A DNA stretch of 22,531 nt from Pelargonium cotyledonis (Eukaryota; Streptophyta; Magnoliopsida; Geraniales; Geraniaceae): the NCBI GenBank assembly GCA_036897625.1, contig JAYMTA010000992.1, forward strand, positions 1 to 22,531, written 5' to 3'. The position numbers and the translations under genes are program-made. Below the pieces are notes generated by a model that searched no databases, was not told the origin of the DNA, and saw only the letters and a program-made list of their open reading frames with translations. Of this stretch, positions 20,820 to 22,531 are shown piece by piece. Each line of letters begins with the position of its first letter. Position 1 is the first letter of the stretch.

Positions 20820-20950
20820 ATGATTCGATAGAGGAGATGGCATGGAGGAGGAGAATATGAATAAAAGATCCCATGGAATTTGGCAAAAGGATTCGGGTAG
20901 TCAACCCCAACTTTGTTTGGGAACTAATGGCTGTTGTGGTACACAAGTAA
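20820..20950 (-). mobile_element. SINE-like repeat fragment
   Basis: On the minus strand it reads ACAACAGCC, then TTAGTTCCCAAACAAAGTTG, then GGGTTGACTACCCGAATCC. This closely resembles the widespread plant repeat with 'AGTCCCAAACAAGTTGGGGTCGGCTA...GAATCC', which I associate with the 3' part of Au-type SINEs. The family name is from memory. No tRNA-like head with A and B boxes is evident, so this is a fragment. It lies upstream of the protease gene. Confidence 0.5.
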
Positions 20951-21489
20951 TCAATGTCCATTCACAGAACTTCGACTTTATTCATTTTCTAGTCAAGTCT
21001 CAACATAAGTCAGCTTGTTATAAGTTTGCTATAGGAAATATGTAGCCTAAATCCAATTTTCCACAATTACATGCTTGTTTCTCTTGTTTAGTTTATCAAT
21101 TATAGACAAACCCATCACATCAAAGCTAGTATTCAAATACACCATCCTTCCCAAACATCCAAATTTCTATGTCACACACAAATCCACCACCCTGCTGAAC
21201 CATGAATCAAATACCAAATAAGCTAGCTAGTTGTCTATATAAAAAAACTTCCATTTTACCAAATCCATTATCAATGAAGAAAATCTTAAACAAACCCATC
21301 ACAGAAATATTCCTCCCAGCTTTGCTTAAACCAATGGATACAGATATTGCATACAAAAATTCTAAAAGATCATTTATTTACAGCACAAATACACATTTCT
21401 TAAAGTGGAGACAAGATTCAAGCAACTCACAACACAAAGGCAGCCTAGCTAATCAAGAGTAATGCAATAATAGCTACACTATCACCATA

Positions 21490-21843
21490 TTAGGGCTCCA
21501 TTAAGTCTTCACACAAGGCTCTCAAAACATCCTCAATGAGACACTCATAAAATACAGCATAACAACACTTATTTTCCACAAAATGCAACTCAAGAAACAT
21601 GACATTGTCAAATATTCCAACAAAATAGAGACAAACACACAAAACCCACATGAGAAAAGGCACTTCCAATCTGAGATTCAAATACAAAACCATAAAAAGA
21701 AATGTTGAAACCATCATAACAACAAGGAACCACAATCTGGGTCTCTCTCCTTCCCAATCATACCTCATGCAGTAGAAAAGTGGAATCTGAGCCAAACCCA
21801 ACAACAAATCCACCACAAGCTCCTCTTCCACCTCCTCCTTCAA
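21490..21843 (-). other. Open frame for a hydrophobic protein without an early ATG
   Basis: A 117-codon frame with three hydrophobic stretches (around IPLFYCM, WFLVVMMVSTFLFMVLYL, VPFLMWVLCVCLYFVGIF) and a charged C-terminus ending CEDLMEP. The frame opens with TTG; the first in-frame ATG gives a 92-residue protein starting MRYDWEGERPRLW. A minus-strand AG (TGTAG near 21882) could serve as an acceptor for an exon. The strand is T- and G-rich, which yields hydrophobic residues by default, so chance is possible, but an open run of this length in such DNA is uncommon. I do not recognise a family. Confidence 0.3.
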
Positions 21844-22003
21844 AAAGATTCCTTGATTCCACAGATGGTAAGAAACAGCCTTCTCCTACAGTTCACTCCA
21901 GAGTTCACACTCTCACACATCCTCTTCTTCTTTTTAACATTTGGTAACACCACTGTCTAAAAGCTCACACCCAAACCCAAAACATCGTGCGACGAGATCA
22001 AGA

Positions 22004-22009
22004 CACGTG
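22004..22009. promoter_or_regulatory. G-box CACGTG
   Basis: A perfect palindromic CACGTG, the core bound by bZIP and bHLH factors in light and ABA responses. It is one of two within 190 bases in what looks like a promoter region between a minus-strand unit and a plus-strand gene beyond the window. Confidence 0.4.
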
Positions 22010-22189
22010 GATCTATTTCAATATGATGGGTTCTGGGCCGTCCGATCAGAGGAAGTCTTGGTTGTAGTTGTGAGTGAAAGTGTAAGTGGGTTGGGTCAAT
22101 GGTGGTGGTCAAAAATAATGGGTGGGACTTGGGAGGACTCAGAGGTGGGACCGTTTGGATGTAGTTCCCAATAATTTTAACCGGGTTGC

Positions 22190-22195
22190 CACGTG
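22190..22195. promoter_or_regulatory. Second G-box CACGTG
   Basis: GCCACGTGTA contains both the G-box and an ABRE-like ACGTGT. Further right, GACGCGG (22305-22311) and AACGCGTGA (22319-22327) carry CGCG words of the type bound by CAMTA factors. Together these suggest a stress-responsive promoter; this is inference from short words. Confidence 0.4.
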
Positions 22196-22369
22196 TACGG
22201 GTGGGATCGAGCAACAGGATAATTGTTCTTTAGACAGAAAGGCAGTTTGTGATTATTTTAATGTTGTAGTAATAAAAAAATTGGGTTCTGAAGGTGTGGC
22301 CAGTGACGCGGTTAGAGAACGCGTGACATGTAAATCCTCTGGCAATTTACCGATTAAAAATAAAAAAAC

Positions 22370-22531
22370 CCAAAATACCCCTATCTTCCTCAAAACCACA
22401 TCTTCAAACCCAAATTTCATCTATAGTCAGTTACTTTGGTTCTTATGCTTTGATCTTTTCACTTTTGTTCGCGGGTTCGTTAATTTTCCTTCTTTGGTTT
22501 TTTATTTTTGTTTTGTTTGTTTTTTTGTTGC
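22370..22531 (+). other. Pyrimidine-rich stretch, possible 5' leader of a gene beyond the right edge
   Basis: The last 160 bases are strongly C/T-rich on the plus strand (CCCCTATCTTCCTC, then runs of TTTTC and TTTG), as in many plant leaders. Only one ATG (near 22446) is seen, in TTATGCTTTGATC, and it meets a stop quickly. No coding frame begins inside the window. Confidence 0.3.

Noticed and set aside
1-22531. CRISPR arrays, rRNA or tRNA genes, and retroviral or LTR elements
   Set aside because: No regularly spaced repeats, no tRNA-like folds or rRNA segments, and no long terminal repeats or polymerase-like frames were seen.

Overview
This is a nuclear plant window, most likely from a eudicot. 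It is AT-rich, its genes are broken by many GT-AG introns, it carries Stowaway-type MITEs with TA target sites, and its proteins belong to plant-specific families. I see nothing that points to an organelle or a bacterium, and I cannot name the species.

Left to right: (1) bases 1-2193 are intergenic and hold an old MITE inside a small imperfect tandem duplication, then the upstream region of the first gene. (2) 2194-7733 (+) is an 11-exon gene for a 747-residue membrane-anchored SMP + C2 protein of the NTMC2T6 (At1g53590-like) type, a likely ER contact-site lipid-transfer protein. (3) 8089-8589 (-) and 10461-10957 (-) are tandem paralogues of an acidic plant protein of about 166 residues that I do not recognise. 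The first is intact; the second has one frameshift. The duplication covers far more than the coding region: a TATA region, a proximal box, a TGACTCA site and a ~150-base distal block are recognisable upstream of both copies. (4) 11161-14050 is mostly non-coding, with MITE remains, one near-perfect Stowaway element at 12967-13181, and a possible small minus-strand transcription unit with a GC-rich first exon. (5) 14632-20166 (-) is a 13-exon gene for a 993-residue ubiquitin-specific protease of the UBP16 type: membrane anchor, MYND zinc finger, split USP catalytic domain and long serine-rich tail. (6) 20167-22531 is its upstream region, with a SINE-like fragment, an open frame for a hydrophobic protein that lacks an early ATG, two G-boxes and a pyrimidine-rich stretch at the right edge that could be the leader of a plus-strand gene lying outside.

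I derived both long gene models by hand from splice sites. Every exon junction keeps frame, and total lengths are close to what I recall for the Arabidopsis relatives. The genes do not look like one pathway; this is an ordinary euchromatic stretch. The most unusual signal is the strong non-coding conservation shared by the duplicated pair.
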